Origin: Nocardiopsis ganjiahuensis DSM 45031
Lineage (GTDB): Bacteria; Actinomycetota; Actinomycetes; Streptosporangiales; Streptosporangiaceae
NCBI RefSeq assembly: GCF_000341085.1
Contig: NZ_ANBA01000014.1
Span: 186,001-250,000 of the forward strand
DNA length: 64,000 nt
Reading direction: 5' to 3'
The notes beneath the pieces are model-generated. The model was not told the DNA's origin and searched no databases. It saw nothing but the letters and a program-made list of their open reading frames with translations. This document shows, one piece after another, positions 23,993-31,296 of this stretch. The position numbers were made by a program, and so were the translations under genes. The stretch's first letter is position 1. Each line of letters starts with the position of its first letter.

Positions 23993-24199
23993 GTGAGTGA
24001 CGCGTTGAGAAAGGGCACCCGCGTGTCAGGGGCGGACCGCTCGGAGCTGGCCATCCAGCTCAGGCGCCGGTACGACGAGGGTGAGAGCATTCGCAGCCTG
24101 GCCGCCGCGACCGGCCGTTCCTACGGTTTCGTGCACCGGCTGCTGAGCGAGGCAGGGGTGGAGCTGCGCGGTCGCGGAGGGGCGACACGCAAAGCCTGA
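23993..24199 (+). CDS. Small helix-turn-helix protein
   Basis: 68 residues, almost only a helix-turn-helix of the resolvase/sigma-region-4 type: ELAIQLRRRYDEGESIRSLAAATGRSYGFVHRLLSEAGVELR, ending in a short basic tail. It probably binds DNA. GGGGAGA lies 6-7 bases before the GTG at 23993; the longer open frame from 23792 crosses the preceding terminator and is rejected. Located between the ABC-F and enoyl-CoA hydratase genes in the same orientation; its target is unknown. Confidence 0.8.
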   Translation: MSDALRKGTRVSGADRSELAIQLRRRYDEGESIRSLAAATGRSYGFVHRLLSEAGVELRGRGGATRKA

Positions 24200-24270
24200 T
24201 CCCCGGCACGAGCCCAGGGTTACTGGCGAGTAGGGTCGGTTTGTTGTCAACCGACGTGACGGAGGAACCC

Positions 24271-25113
24271 ATGGCACAGGCCCCGCGGGAGCCCGGGAAA
24301 CAGGAACTGCCCACCGAGGAGGAACTGACCCGGGCCGGACTGAGGCTCACGGTGGAGGGAGCGGTCGCCCGCGTCACCATCAGCCGCCCCGAGCGCCGCA
24401 ACGCGATGACCGGACGCACCTGGACGACCCTGGCCCACATCGGCCAGGCGCTTCCGGCCGATGTCCGAATCGTCGTCATCGCCGGGGAGGGTGACATCTT
24501 CTCCGCCGGCATCGACCTCAACATGTTCACTCCCGAGGGCGTGGACGGAGAGCGCTCGATTGTCGCCGGCCTCGCCGACGGTTCGGCCGACGAGGCCGGG
24601 CTGGACGCCTACATCGCCGGCCTCCAGCAGGGCTTCCTCTGGCTGCGCCGCCCCGACCTGGTCACCATCGCCGCGGTGCGCGGCCACGCCATCGGGGCGG
24701 GGTTCCAGCTCGCACTCGCCTGCGACCTGCGCATCCTCGCCGACGACGCCAAGTTCTGCATGAAGGAGCCCGCCCTGGGCCTGGTGCCGGACCTCACCGG
24801 CACCAAGCCCCTGGTGGACATCGTCGGCGTCCACCGCGCCACCGAGATCTGCCTGACCGCCCGCAAGGTCGGAGCGGAGGAGTCCCGCGAACTCGGCCTG
24901 GCCACCCTGGTCGTCGGCGTCGACGAGCTCGACGGCGCCGTGGACGACGCCGTCGCCGCCCTCCTGGCGACCAACGCCGAGGCCGCAGTCGCGACCAAGG
25001 CCCTCCTCCAGCAGGCCGCGGACAACACGCTCGAAGAGCAGTGCGCCGCCGAGCGCAGGGCGCAGATCGGCCGCCTCACCGCCCTGGCCGAGGGCATGGC
25101 CCAGGGAACCTGA
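24271..25113 (+). CDS. Enoyl-CoA hydratase/isomerase family protein
   Basis: 280 residues with the crotonase fold. The first oxyanion-hole strand is AGEGDIFSAGIDLNMFTPEG and the second AVRGHAIGAGFQLALACDLRILADDAKF. The sequence MKEPALGLVPDLTGTKPLVDIVG holds a catalytic Asp/Glu region, followed by the typical helix GAEESRELGLATLVV. Expected to hydrate or isomerise enoyl-CoA thioesters; which acyl chain is unknown. GGAGGA at 24261-24266 supports the ATG at 24271 over the TTG at 24241. A long hairpin follows at 25124-25180. Confidence 0.88.
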   Translation: MAQAPREPGKQELPTEEELTRAGLRLTVEGAVARVTISRPERRNAMTGRTWTTLAHIGQALPADVRIVVIAGEGDIFSAGIDLNMFTPEGVDGERSIVAGLADGSADEAGLDAYIAGLQQGFLWLRRPDLVTIAAVRGHAIGAGFQLALACDLRILADDAKFCMKEPALGLVPDLTGTKPLVDIVGVHRATEICLTARKVGAEESRELGLATLVVGVDELDGAVDDAVAALLATNAEAAVATKALLQQAADNTLEEQCAAERRAQIGRLTALAEGMAQGT

Positions 25114-25123
25114 TCCGGTCCCG

Positions 25124-25180
25124 GGGGCGGGAACGGGGGAGACCGGTATCACCGGTGAAAATCCCCCATCCCGTCCCCGC
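25124..25180 (+). terminator. Long composite hairpin after the enoyl-CoA hydratase gene
   Basis: GC-rich arms (GCGGGAACGGGGGA against TCCCCCATCCCGTCCCCGC, with bulges) enclose ACCGGT-ATC-ACCGGT. It starts 11 bp after the stop codon. Confidence 0.55.
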
Positions 25181-25194
25181 GCCCGATCGATGTC

Positions 25195-25440
25195 TAGTAC
25201 GCTGCTGCAAGCGGTCGTTGAATGCCGCGCGCATCCGAGCGCGCCGGGCCGCCAAGACGCGGAGAGCGTGTCGACCTCGTCGGCATCACTCTTGACCCGA
25301 AGAGCACACGAACCCCACCTTTGTCGGGGTCGCTTCCGCGTGTGATCAGGCGCGTTTGTGTGATTTCTTCGCTGGGTTCGCTGTGACCGTGTGGAGCCTT
25401 CCTCGAAACGCTGCCAAACGATGAGGAAGGTACACGTCAC
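25195..25440 (+). promoter_or_regulatory. Long leader of the DEAD-box helicase with SD-sequestering hairpin
   Basis: A -10-like TAGTACGCT at 25195-25203 would give a ~230-base untranslated leader. One stem pairs CACACG (25305-25310) with CGTGTG (25339-25344) and, inside it, ACCCC with GGGGT. The key element is CCTTCCTC (25397-25404), exactly complementary to the ribosome-binding sequence GAGGAAGG (25423-25430), with an 18-base loop and wobble pairs at both ends. The start codon TTG is 10 bases after the SD. In the folded state the SD is buried. This suggests translational control by temperature or by the helicase itself. The pairing is seen directly; regulation is inferred. Confidence 0.6.
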
Positions 25441-27048
25441 TTGACGACGGACACTGCCGTAATGCCCGCTTTCGACAGCCTCGGGCTTCCCAAGGACGTT
25501 GTCGACGAGTTGGCGAAGAACGGTGTGACCACCCCGTTCCCGATCCAGGCCGCGACCATCCCGGACGCCATCGAGGGCCGCGACGTCCTCGGCTGCGGCC
25601 GCACCGGATCGGGCAAGACCCTGGCCTTCGGCCTGCCGGTCCTGCTGCGCTGCGCCGAGCGCCGCGCCGCCGCCAACCGTCCCCGGGCCCTGGTCCTGGT
25701 GCCCACCCGCGAGCTCGCGCACCAGGTGCGCGACGCGTTCCGCATCTACGCCCGTGTCCTGGGCGTCAAGGTCGGCGACGTCGTGGGCGGTAGCTCCTAC
25801 ACCCGCCAGATCAACGAACTCCGCCGCGGTGTCGACGTCCTCGTCGCCACCCCGGGCCGCCTCTCCGACCTCATCGACCAGGGCGCCTGCGACCTGGGCG
25901 ACGTCGAGATCTCGGTGCTGGACGAGGCCGACCAGATGTGCGACATGGGCTTCATGCCGCAGGTCAGCGAACTCCTCGACATGGTGCGCCCCGACGGCCA
26001 GACCCTGCTGTTCTCGGCCACGCTCGACGGCGACGTCGACAAGCTGGTCCGCAGGTACATGAACGACCCGCAGACCCACTCGGTGGACCCGCCGGTCTCG
26101 CAGGTCACCCTCATGGAGCACCACCTGCTCAAGGTGCTGCCCCGTGACAAGAACAAGATCGTCACCCAGATCGCGGCGCGCGACGGCCGCACCCTCCTGT
26201 TCGTGCGCAGCAAGTACCGCGCCGACACCATCAGCGAGCAGCTGGCCGAGGCCGGCGTCCCCAGCGCCTCCCTGCACGGCGGCAAGACCCAGAGCGTGCG
26301 CACCCGCACCCTGGCCAAGTTCCGTGAGGGCAAGATCCAGGCCCTGGTCGCCACCGACGTCGCGGCCCGCGGCATCCACATCGACGGCATCGACCTGGTC
26401 GTCAACATCGACCTGCCCACCGGCCACAAGGACTACCTGCACCGCGGCGGCCGTACCGCCCGCGCGGGTGCCGCTGGCGCCGTGGTCTCCCTGGTCGCTC
26501 CGAACCAGCGCCGCATGGCCCGCCGTCTGCTCAGTGACGCCGGCGTCGACGCCAAGCAGCACCTGGTCAACCCCGGAGACGAGCTGCTCTCCGAGGTGAC
26601 CGGCGCCAAGGAGCCGAGCTGGGAGCCGTGGATCGAGCCGCCGGAGCCCGTCCGTGAGCGTCGCGGCCGCGGCGGTCCCCGTCGTGGCGGTTACGGTGGC
26701 GGCGGCTACCGTGGCGGCGGCGGTGGCGGCTACCGCGGTGGCGGCGGCGGTGGTTACCGCGGCGGCAACGGCGGCGGCTACCGCGGCGGCGACTCCCGCG
26801 GCGAGGGCGGCGGCGGTTACCGTGACGACCGTCCCCGCACCGAGGGCGGCGGCGGTTACCGTGACGACCGCCCCCGCACCGAGGGCGGCTACCGCGGCGG
26901 CGAGCGCCGCACCGAGGGCGGTTACCGCGGCGGCGACCGTCGTGGCGGCGGTGGCGGCGGCTACCGTGGCGGCAACGGCGGCGGCTACCGCGGCGGTCCC
27001 CGTCGCAACGACCGCAACGACCGCTACGACTCCGCTCCGCAGCGCTAG
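25441..27048 (+). CDS. DEAD-box ATP-dependent RNA helicase (RhlE/CsdA-like) with RGG tail
   Basis: 535 residues. Helicase core motifs: Q motif TPFPIQAATIPDAIEG, Walker A GRTGSGKT, PTRELAHQV, TPGRL, motif II as DEAD (VLDEADQM), SAT (FSATLDGD), ARGIHIDGID and HRGGRTARAG. The C-terminal ~120 residues are a low-complexity YRGGGGGG / YRDDRPRTEGG RNA-binding tail, typical of actinobacterial RhlE-like proteins, which remodel RNA in cold shock and ribosome assembly. TTG start at 25441 with GAGGAAGG 10 bases upstream; the next ATG is 7 codons in but lacks an SD. The leader can hide this SD. Strong terminator at 27072. Confidence 0.93.
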   Translation: MTTDTAVMPAFDSLGLPKDVVDELAKNGVTTPFPIQAATIPDAIEGRDVLGCGRTGSGKTLAFGLPVLLRCAERRAAANRPRALVLVPTRELAHQVRDAFRIYARVLGVKVGDVVGGSSYTRQINELRRGVDVLVATPGRLSDLIDQGACDLGDVEISVLDEADQMCDMGFMPQVSELLDMVRPDGQTLLFSATLDGDVDKLVRRYMNDPQTHSVDPPVSQVTLMEHHLLKVLPRDKNKIVTQIAARDGRTLLFVRSKYRADTISEQLAEAGVPSASLHGGKTQSVRTRTLAKFREGKIQALVATDVAARGIHIDGIDLVVNIDLPTGHKDYLHRGGRTARAGAAGAVVSLVAPNQRRMARRLLSDAGVDAKQHLVNPGDELLSEVTGAKEPSWEPWIEPPEPVRERRGRGGPRRGGYGGGGYRGGGGGGYRGGGGGGYRGGNGGGYRGGDSRGEGGGGYRDDRPRTEGGGGYRDDRPRTEGGYRGGERRTEGGYRGGDRRGGGGGGYRGGNGGGYRGGPRRNDRNDRYDSAPQR

Positions 27049-27071
27049 CCCGAAGCGGTACTGAAGCACCC

Positions 27072-27104
27072 GAGGCGGGTCCGACCACAGGTCGGGCCCG
27101 CCTC
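27072..27104 (+). terminator. Intrinsic terminator after the RNA helicase
   Basis: GAGGCGGGTCCGACC (27072-27086) pairs with GGTCGGGCCCGCCTC (27090-27104), one wobble, 3-base loop, then TTCATCGTTTTA. Confidence 0.85.
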
Positions 27105-27232
27105 TTCATCGTTTTACACTCCTTTGCCGCCCCTTCACGTGTCCCAGGCGACCGAAACCACGTCCGGAGTGGACAGTGGGCCGGAAACCCCGATCCCGCA
27201 CCCGGGACCACACGCCGCCTGAAGGGGAACGC

Positions 27233-28807
27233 GTGACCGTTCTCAACAACGCACTGGTCGCCCTCAACGACTTCTTCTGGAGCTGGCTCGTCATCCCGCT
27301 CCTGATCGTGCTCGCCGTCTACTTCACGGTCCGATCGGGATTCGTCCAGCTGCGCCTCCTCCCGGAGATGTTCCGAGTCCTGCGCAGCAGCCCGGGGGTG
27401 GCCCCGGACGGCAGGAAGGAGATCTCCTCCTTCCAGGCCTTCGCGATCTCGGCCGCGTCCCGGGTGGGTACCGGAAACATCATCGGTGTGGCCACCGCGA
27501 TCATGCTCGGCGGCCCCGGCGCGGTGTTCTGGATGTGGGCGATGGCCACGGTCGTGGCGTCGGCCTCGTTCGTCGAGTCCACTCTCGCCCAGCTGTACAA
27601 GGTGCGCACCAGCACCGGTTTCCGAGGCGGCCCGGCCTACTACATGCTGCACGGCCTCGGACAGCGCTGGATGGGCGTGCTCTTCGCCGTGGTCATCACG
27701 ATCACCTTCAGCCTGGTCTTCAACTCGGTCCAGGCCAACAGCATCACGGGCGCCATCTCCACCTCTGCCGACACGCTGGGCCTTCCCACCGGCTGGCTGC
27801 TGAACACCGTCGTCGGCGTGGCCCTGGCCGGGATCACGGCCGCGGTCATCTTCGGCGGGGTCCGGCGCATCGCGCACGTCGCCCAGGCGCTCGTCCCCCT
27901 CATGGCCGTCCTCTACATCCTTCTGGGTGTCGCGGTGATCGTGATGAACATCGGCGAGGTGCCCGGGGTCGTCTCCGACATCTTCGCCTCGGCCTTCGGC
28001 CTGAGGGAGATCGCGGCCGGCGGCGTGGGCACGGCGATCGTCCAGGGTCTGCGCCGGGGCATGTTCTCCAACGAGGCCGGGCTCGGTTCGGCGCCCAACG
28101 CCGGCGCCACGGCCTCGGTCTCCCACCCGGCGAAGCAGGGCCTGGTGCAGACGCTGGGGGTCTACTTCGACACCTGGCTCGTGTGCTCGGTGACCGCGTT
28201 CATCGTGCTGCTGTACGGGCCCGACTTCGACGCCGAGGCCGGTGCCGAGGTCACCCAGCGGGCGCTCCAGGACGGCCTGGGCGACTGGTCGATCCACGCC
28301 CTCACGATCATCCTGCTCCTGCTGGCGTGGACGTCGGTGCTGGGCAACTACTACTACGGCGAGTCCAACCTCCAGTTCCTCGACGCCAACCCCCGGAACA
28401 TGCTCTACTTCCGCTCCGCGGTCCTGGTCGCGGTCTTCCTCGGCTGTGTGGCTCCGCTGTCGCTGGTCTGGAACACCGCTGACATCTCCATGGGCGTCAT
28501 GGCCGTCGTGAACCTGATCGCGCTGGCGCCGCTGTCGGCGACCGCCTTCCGCCTGCTGGCCGACTACAGCCGCCAGCTCCGCAACGGTCTGGACCCGCAG
28601 TTCACCCTGGCCAAGATGCCCGACCTGAGGAACGTGACGTGCTGGGGCGAGGCCGGCGGTCCTCTGCCGGAGGCGGTCGACCGGTCCGAGGGGAAGGTGC
28701 TCGGCGACCCCCTGACGCGGCAGGGCCCGGTGGCCGACGAGGCCGACGGCACGGACGAGGAGGGCCCGGACACCGACAGCGGTCGGGGCCCGGGCCGGGA
28801 CGGCTAG
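27233..28807 (+). CDS. agcS: Sodium/alanine (glycine) symporter, AgcS family
   Basis: 524 residues, about eleven helices. Na+-coupled uptake of alanine or glycine. The AgcS signature is clear: SSFQAFAISAASRVGTGNIIGVATAIMLGGPGAVFWMW near the N-terminus, then FRGGPAYYMLHGLG, GMFSNEAGLGSAPNAGATAS and the C-terminal LAWTSVLGNYYYGESNLQF. A hydrophilic, acidic tail of about 60 residues follows. AAGGGG precedes the GTG at 27233; the upstream open frame from 27176 is not needed. Followed by a hairpin at 28824. Confidence 0.92.
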   Translation: MTVLNNALVALNDFFWSWLVIPLLIVLAVYFTVRSGFVQLRLLPEMFRVLRSSPGVAPDGRKEISSFQAFAISAASRVGTGNIIGVATAIMLGGPGAVFWMWAMATVVASASFVESTLAQLYKVRTSTGFRGGPAYYMLHGLGQRWMGVLFAVVITITFSLVFNSVQANSITGAISTSADTLGLPTGWLLNTVVGVALAGITAAVIFGGVRRIAHVAQALVPLMAVLYILLGVAVIVMNIGEVPGVVSDIFASAFGLREIAAGGVGTAIVQGLRRGMFSNEAGLGSAPNAGATASVSHPAKQGLVQTLGVYFDTWLVCSVTAFIVLLYGPDFDAEAGAEVTQRALQDGLGDWSIHALTIILLLLAWTSVLGNYYYGESNLQFLDANPRNMLYFRSAVLVAVFLGCVAPLSLVWNTADISMGVMAVVNLIALAPLSATAFRLLADYSRQLRNGLDPQFTLAKMPDLRNVTCWGEAGGPLPEAVDRSEGKVLGDPLTRQGPVADEADGTDEEGPDTDSGRGPGRDG

Positions 28808-28823
28808 GGATTCGGGGTACCAG

Positions 28824-28850
28824 GGGCGGGGTTCGGCCGGAACCCCGCCC
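28824..28850 (+). terminator. Hairpin terminator after the symporter
   Basis: GGGCGGGGTTC (28824-28834) pairs with GAACCCCGCCC (28840-28850), loop GGCCG, 17 bp after the stop, followed by TTCGG. Confidence 0.75.
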
Positions 28851-28857
28851 TTCGGTA

Positions 28858-29049
28858 CGGCGGACAGGCCGGTCCCCTTGGTCTCCCGGGAGCACACCAC
28901 CGCCACGACCGTGATGACACCGACCGCGGCCACACCGGTGGCGGCGCAGGCGGGCAGCAGGCCGATCGCGAAGGCCGCCCCGCCCCTGAGGAGCAGGCTC
29001 GGGACGAGGAGCTGTCCGCGGCCGATCCGGGCACCGTTTTCTTGCTTCC
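28858..29049 (-). pseudogene. Possible C-terminal remnant of an MFS transporter
   Basis: In the ~425-base gap between the symporter and the permease, one minus-strand frame has strong third-position GC and reads as a membrane segment ending in a charged block: GGAAFAIGLLPACAATGV, AAVGVITVVAVVCSRETKGT. The V-x-V-V-x-S-R-E-T-K-G-x-x-L ending is typical of the last helix and tail of metabolite:H+ (MHS-type) facilitators. There is no usable start and no upstream body of the gene, so if real it is a decayed fragment. Similarity is by eye and weak; the remaining gap (29050-29232) holds only the permease promoter area. Confidence 0.3.
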
Positions 29050-29171
29050 ATGCCCGCTCACACCAGGGAGGCCGGCCCCGCCCGGCTATGGGGGTCGAGG
29101 GCACACTTGTCCGTCCCGCCATGTGTGGTCGCACCCCCGGTCGTCCACAGGGCGGCTCTTCGGGACCCAAA

Positions 29172-29186
29172 CGACAATCGTTTTCG
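29172..29186 (+). promoter_or_regulatory. Zur-box-like site upstream of the permease pair
   Basis: CGACAATCGTTTTCG matches the actinobacterial zinc-uptake-regulator palindrome (TGAAAAT-x-RTTTTCA type) at 12 of 15 positions. It lies 46 bp upstream of the permease start. The permease / TIGR03943 pair is associated with zinc or metal stress in other actinobacteria, which makes the assignment plausible but unproven. Confidence 0.45.
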
Positions 29187-29232
29187 GTTACCATTCGGGA
29201 AGTCCCCAACCAAAGCCCAACGGAGTACCCCT

Positions 29233-30315
29233 GTGTCCGAACGGACGACGCCGGAGCGCGACTCCGCACCCGACCCCGCCGCATCCCTCGGTGACTCGAT
29301 CGCCGCTGGCTGGGACGAGCGTGCGGACGAGCTGCCCCCCGCTGACTGGGGGAAGGAGAAGAGCTCACGCAGAACCGGAACGGTCTGGCTCTTCGCCCTC
29401 TTCACCACAGTGATGGCGATAGCCCACGCCTGGTTCACCGATGAGCTGACCAGCCAGGCCTTCCTGGCCTGGGCGACCATCTTCACCGCCATCAGTTTCC
29501 AGGCACTGCCCTTCCTGGTCTTCGGCGTGGCCCTGTCCGCGGCGCTCGTCGCGTTCGTGCCGGCTTCGGCCTACCAGCGGTTCATCCCGAACAAGCCGGG
29601 CCGCGCGGTCCCGGTGGCCGGGATCTCCGGGGCGCTCCTGCCCGGCTGCGAGTGCGCGTCGGTCCCCATCGCGGGCAGCCTGATCAAGCGCGGGGTCGCC
29701 CCCGCGGCGGCGCTCACCTTCCTGCTCGCGGCGCCCTCGATCAACCCGATCGTCATGATCGCCACCGCCGTGGCCTTCGCCGGGCAGCCGGAGATGATCC
29801 TGGCGAGGTTCGTGGCCTCGCTGCTGGCGTCCGTGGTCATCGGCTGGGTCTGGGTGCGCTTCGGCAAGGCCGACTGGCTGCGCCTGCCCTCCCGCACCCA
29901 CGCCCCGGGGGCCTCCAAGTGGCAGGTCTTCCGCGAGTCGATGCTGCACGACATGATGCACGCGGGCGGCTACCTGGTGGTCGGCGCGCTCGCGGCCGCG
30001 ACCCTCAACGTTATGGTGCCCCGTGAGTGGCTCCTGGCCGTGGCCGAGGCCCCGATCATCTCCGTGCTGGTGCTCGCCGGGCTGGCCGTCCTGCTCTCGA
30101 TCTGCTCGGAGGCCGACGCCTTCGTCGCGGTCAGCCTCACCGACTTCTCTCCCACGGCCAAACTCGCGTTCATGGTCATCGGACCGATCGTGGACCTCAA
30201 ACTCATCGCCATGCAGGCCGGGGTGTTCGGCTGGCGGTTCGTCGCCCGCTTCGTGCCGATCTGCCTGGTCGTGGGCCTGCTCAGTACGTTCCTGATCGGA
30301 GGCATTCTCTTTTGA
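29233..30315 (+). CDS. Permease of the DUF318/ArsP-like family
   Basis: 360 residues with about eight helices after a hydrophilic N-terminal ~80. Motifs include VFGVALSAALVAFVPASAYQRF, SGALLPGCECASVPIAGSLIKRG with the conserved cysteines of the UPF0718 family, and LLAAPSINPIVMIATA. The C-terminal repeat is LSICSEADAFVAVSLTDF. Family members include the ArsP organoarsenical exporter, but this branch is usually paired with a TIGR03943 protein and linked to metal homeostasis. CGGAG lies 7 bases before the GTG at 29233; the longer open frame to 29050 overlaps the Zur-like site. Coupled to the next gene. Confidence 0.85.
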   Translation: MSERTTPERDSAPDPAASLGDSIAAGWDERADELPPADWGKEKSSRRTGTVWLFALFTTVMAIAHAWFTDELTSQAFLAWATIFTAISFQALPFLVFGVALSAALVAFVPASAYQRFIPNKPGRAVPVAGISGALLPGCECASVPIAGSLIKRGVAPAAALTFLLAAPSINPIVMIATAVAFAGQPEMILARFVASLLASVVIGWVWVRFGKADWLRLPSRTHAPGASKWQVFRESMLHDMMHAGGYLVVGALAAATLNVMVPREWLLAVAEAPIISVLVLAGLAVLLSICSEADAFVAVSLTDFSPTAKLAFMVIGPIVDLKLIAMQAGVFGWRFVARFVPICLVVGLLSTFLIGGILF

Positions 30316-31151
30316 ACCGCATCGCTCAGGGGCTCACGCTCGTGTTGCTCGGCTCCGCCGCGCTGACCAGCACGCTCCTCACAGACATGTACCTGAACTG
30401 GGTCAAGGCGGGTTTCGGTCCGTTCCTGATCGCCGCCGGTGTGGTCATGGTGCTGCTCGGCGTCCTGGTCATCACGGCCGAGTTGCGTGGCGAGAGCCAT
30501 GCCCTGGACGAGGAGGCCGCGGTCCCGGAGGGGGCCGCCGCGGCGGAGGCCGGCGACGAGGGCCGGTCCGAGCTCGACCACGCCGTCTCCGAGTACGGCA
30601 GCGGCAAGAGCGGTGGGCACGGTCACGACCACTCGCGCGCCCCCTGGGTGGCCTGGCTGCTCCTGTTCCCCGTGCTCGCGGTGTTCGTCATCGCGCCCCC
30701 GGCCCTGGGTTCCTACACGGTGGAGAGCACCGGGGGCTCCGCCGGGCCGCCGCCCCGCGACGAGCGCGGTCCCTCCCGGTTCACCGACAACCTGAGCGAG
30801 GCGGCCCCCGACGAGGTGGTCGAGCTCAACGTCCAGGAGTTCGTGATGCGGGCCTGGATCGACGAGGAGCGGGAGCTGGCCGGCCGTGAGATCGAGCTGA
30901 CCGGTTTCGCGGTCCCCAACCCGGAGGGGGAGGGCTGGTACCTGGCCCGGCTCCAGATGGCCTGCTGCGCTGCGGACGCGGTCGTCAACAAGGTCCTCAT
31001 CACCGACCACCCCGCACCGGAGGCCGACACCTGGTGGCGGGTGCGCGGCACCTGGGTGGAGCCGGAGGGCGACCTGTACGAGGTCTCCCAGCACGAGATC
31101 TCGACCTCCTCGGTCGAGGAGGTGACCAACCCGCCGGACCCCTACGAGTAG
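30312..31151 (+). CDS. TIGR03943 family putative permease subunit
   Basis: 279 residues. Two N-terminal helices (TLVLLGSAALTSTLLTDM, FGPFLIAAGVVMVLLGVLVI), an acidic linker, a histidine-rich GHGHDH patch near residue 105 likely to bind metal, a third helix, then an exported domain of about 140 residues with MACCAADAV. TTG start at 30312 with GGAGG 9 bases upstream; it overlaps the permease stop (TTGA), so the two are translationally coupled. Members always accompany the permease and probably form one membrane complex for metal or metallophore handling. Substrate unknown. Confidence 0.82.
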   Translation: MNRIAQGLTLVLLGSAALTSTLLTDMYLNWVKAGFGPFLIAAGVVMVLLGVLVITAELRGESHALDEEAAVPEGAAAAEAGDEGRSELDHAVSEYGSGKSGGHGHDHSRAPWVAWLLLFPVLAVFVIAPPALGSYTVESTGGSAGPPPRDERGPSRFTDNLSEAAPDEVVELNVQEFVMRAWIDEERELAGREIELTGFAVPNPEGEGWYLARLQMACCAADAVVNKVLITDHPAPEADTWWRVRGTWVEPEGDLYEVSQHEISTSSVEEVTNPPDPYE

Positions 31152-31206
31152 TCGCCCGGTGTGTCCCTGCGAGCGGTACCGAACGGGGCGCCGGAGAAAA
31201 ACACCC

Positions 31207-31230
31207 TGATCGGGATCTTGTACCCGATCA
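31207..31230. terminator. Stem-loop after the permease pair
   Basis: Perfect 8-bp stem TGATCGGG / CCCGATCA with an 8-base loop, 56 bp after the stop codon. No U-run, so it could also be an operator for the following kinase gene. Confidence 0.45.
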
Positions 31231-31296
31231 TGCGCTTCGGTCGCCACACCGGCGGCAATTCGACAGTTTTTTATTGCCCTGGGTGACAATGGGGGC

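Noticed and set aside
24247-29368. Very long antisense open frames over the helicase and symporter (about 930 codons each)
   Set aside because: Low-complexity V/A/G or R/G-rich translations produced by the GC third-position bias opposite real genes; no motifs.
30027-31151. 374-residue version of the TIGR03943 protein
   Set aside because: Its first 95 codons are out of frame inside the permease gene; TTG 30312 with GGAGG and stop overlap is the natural start.
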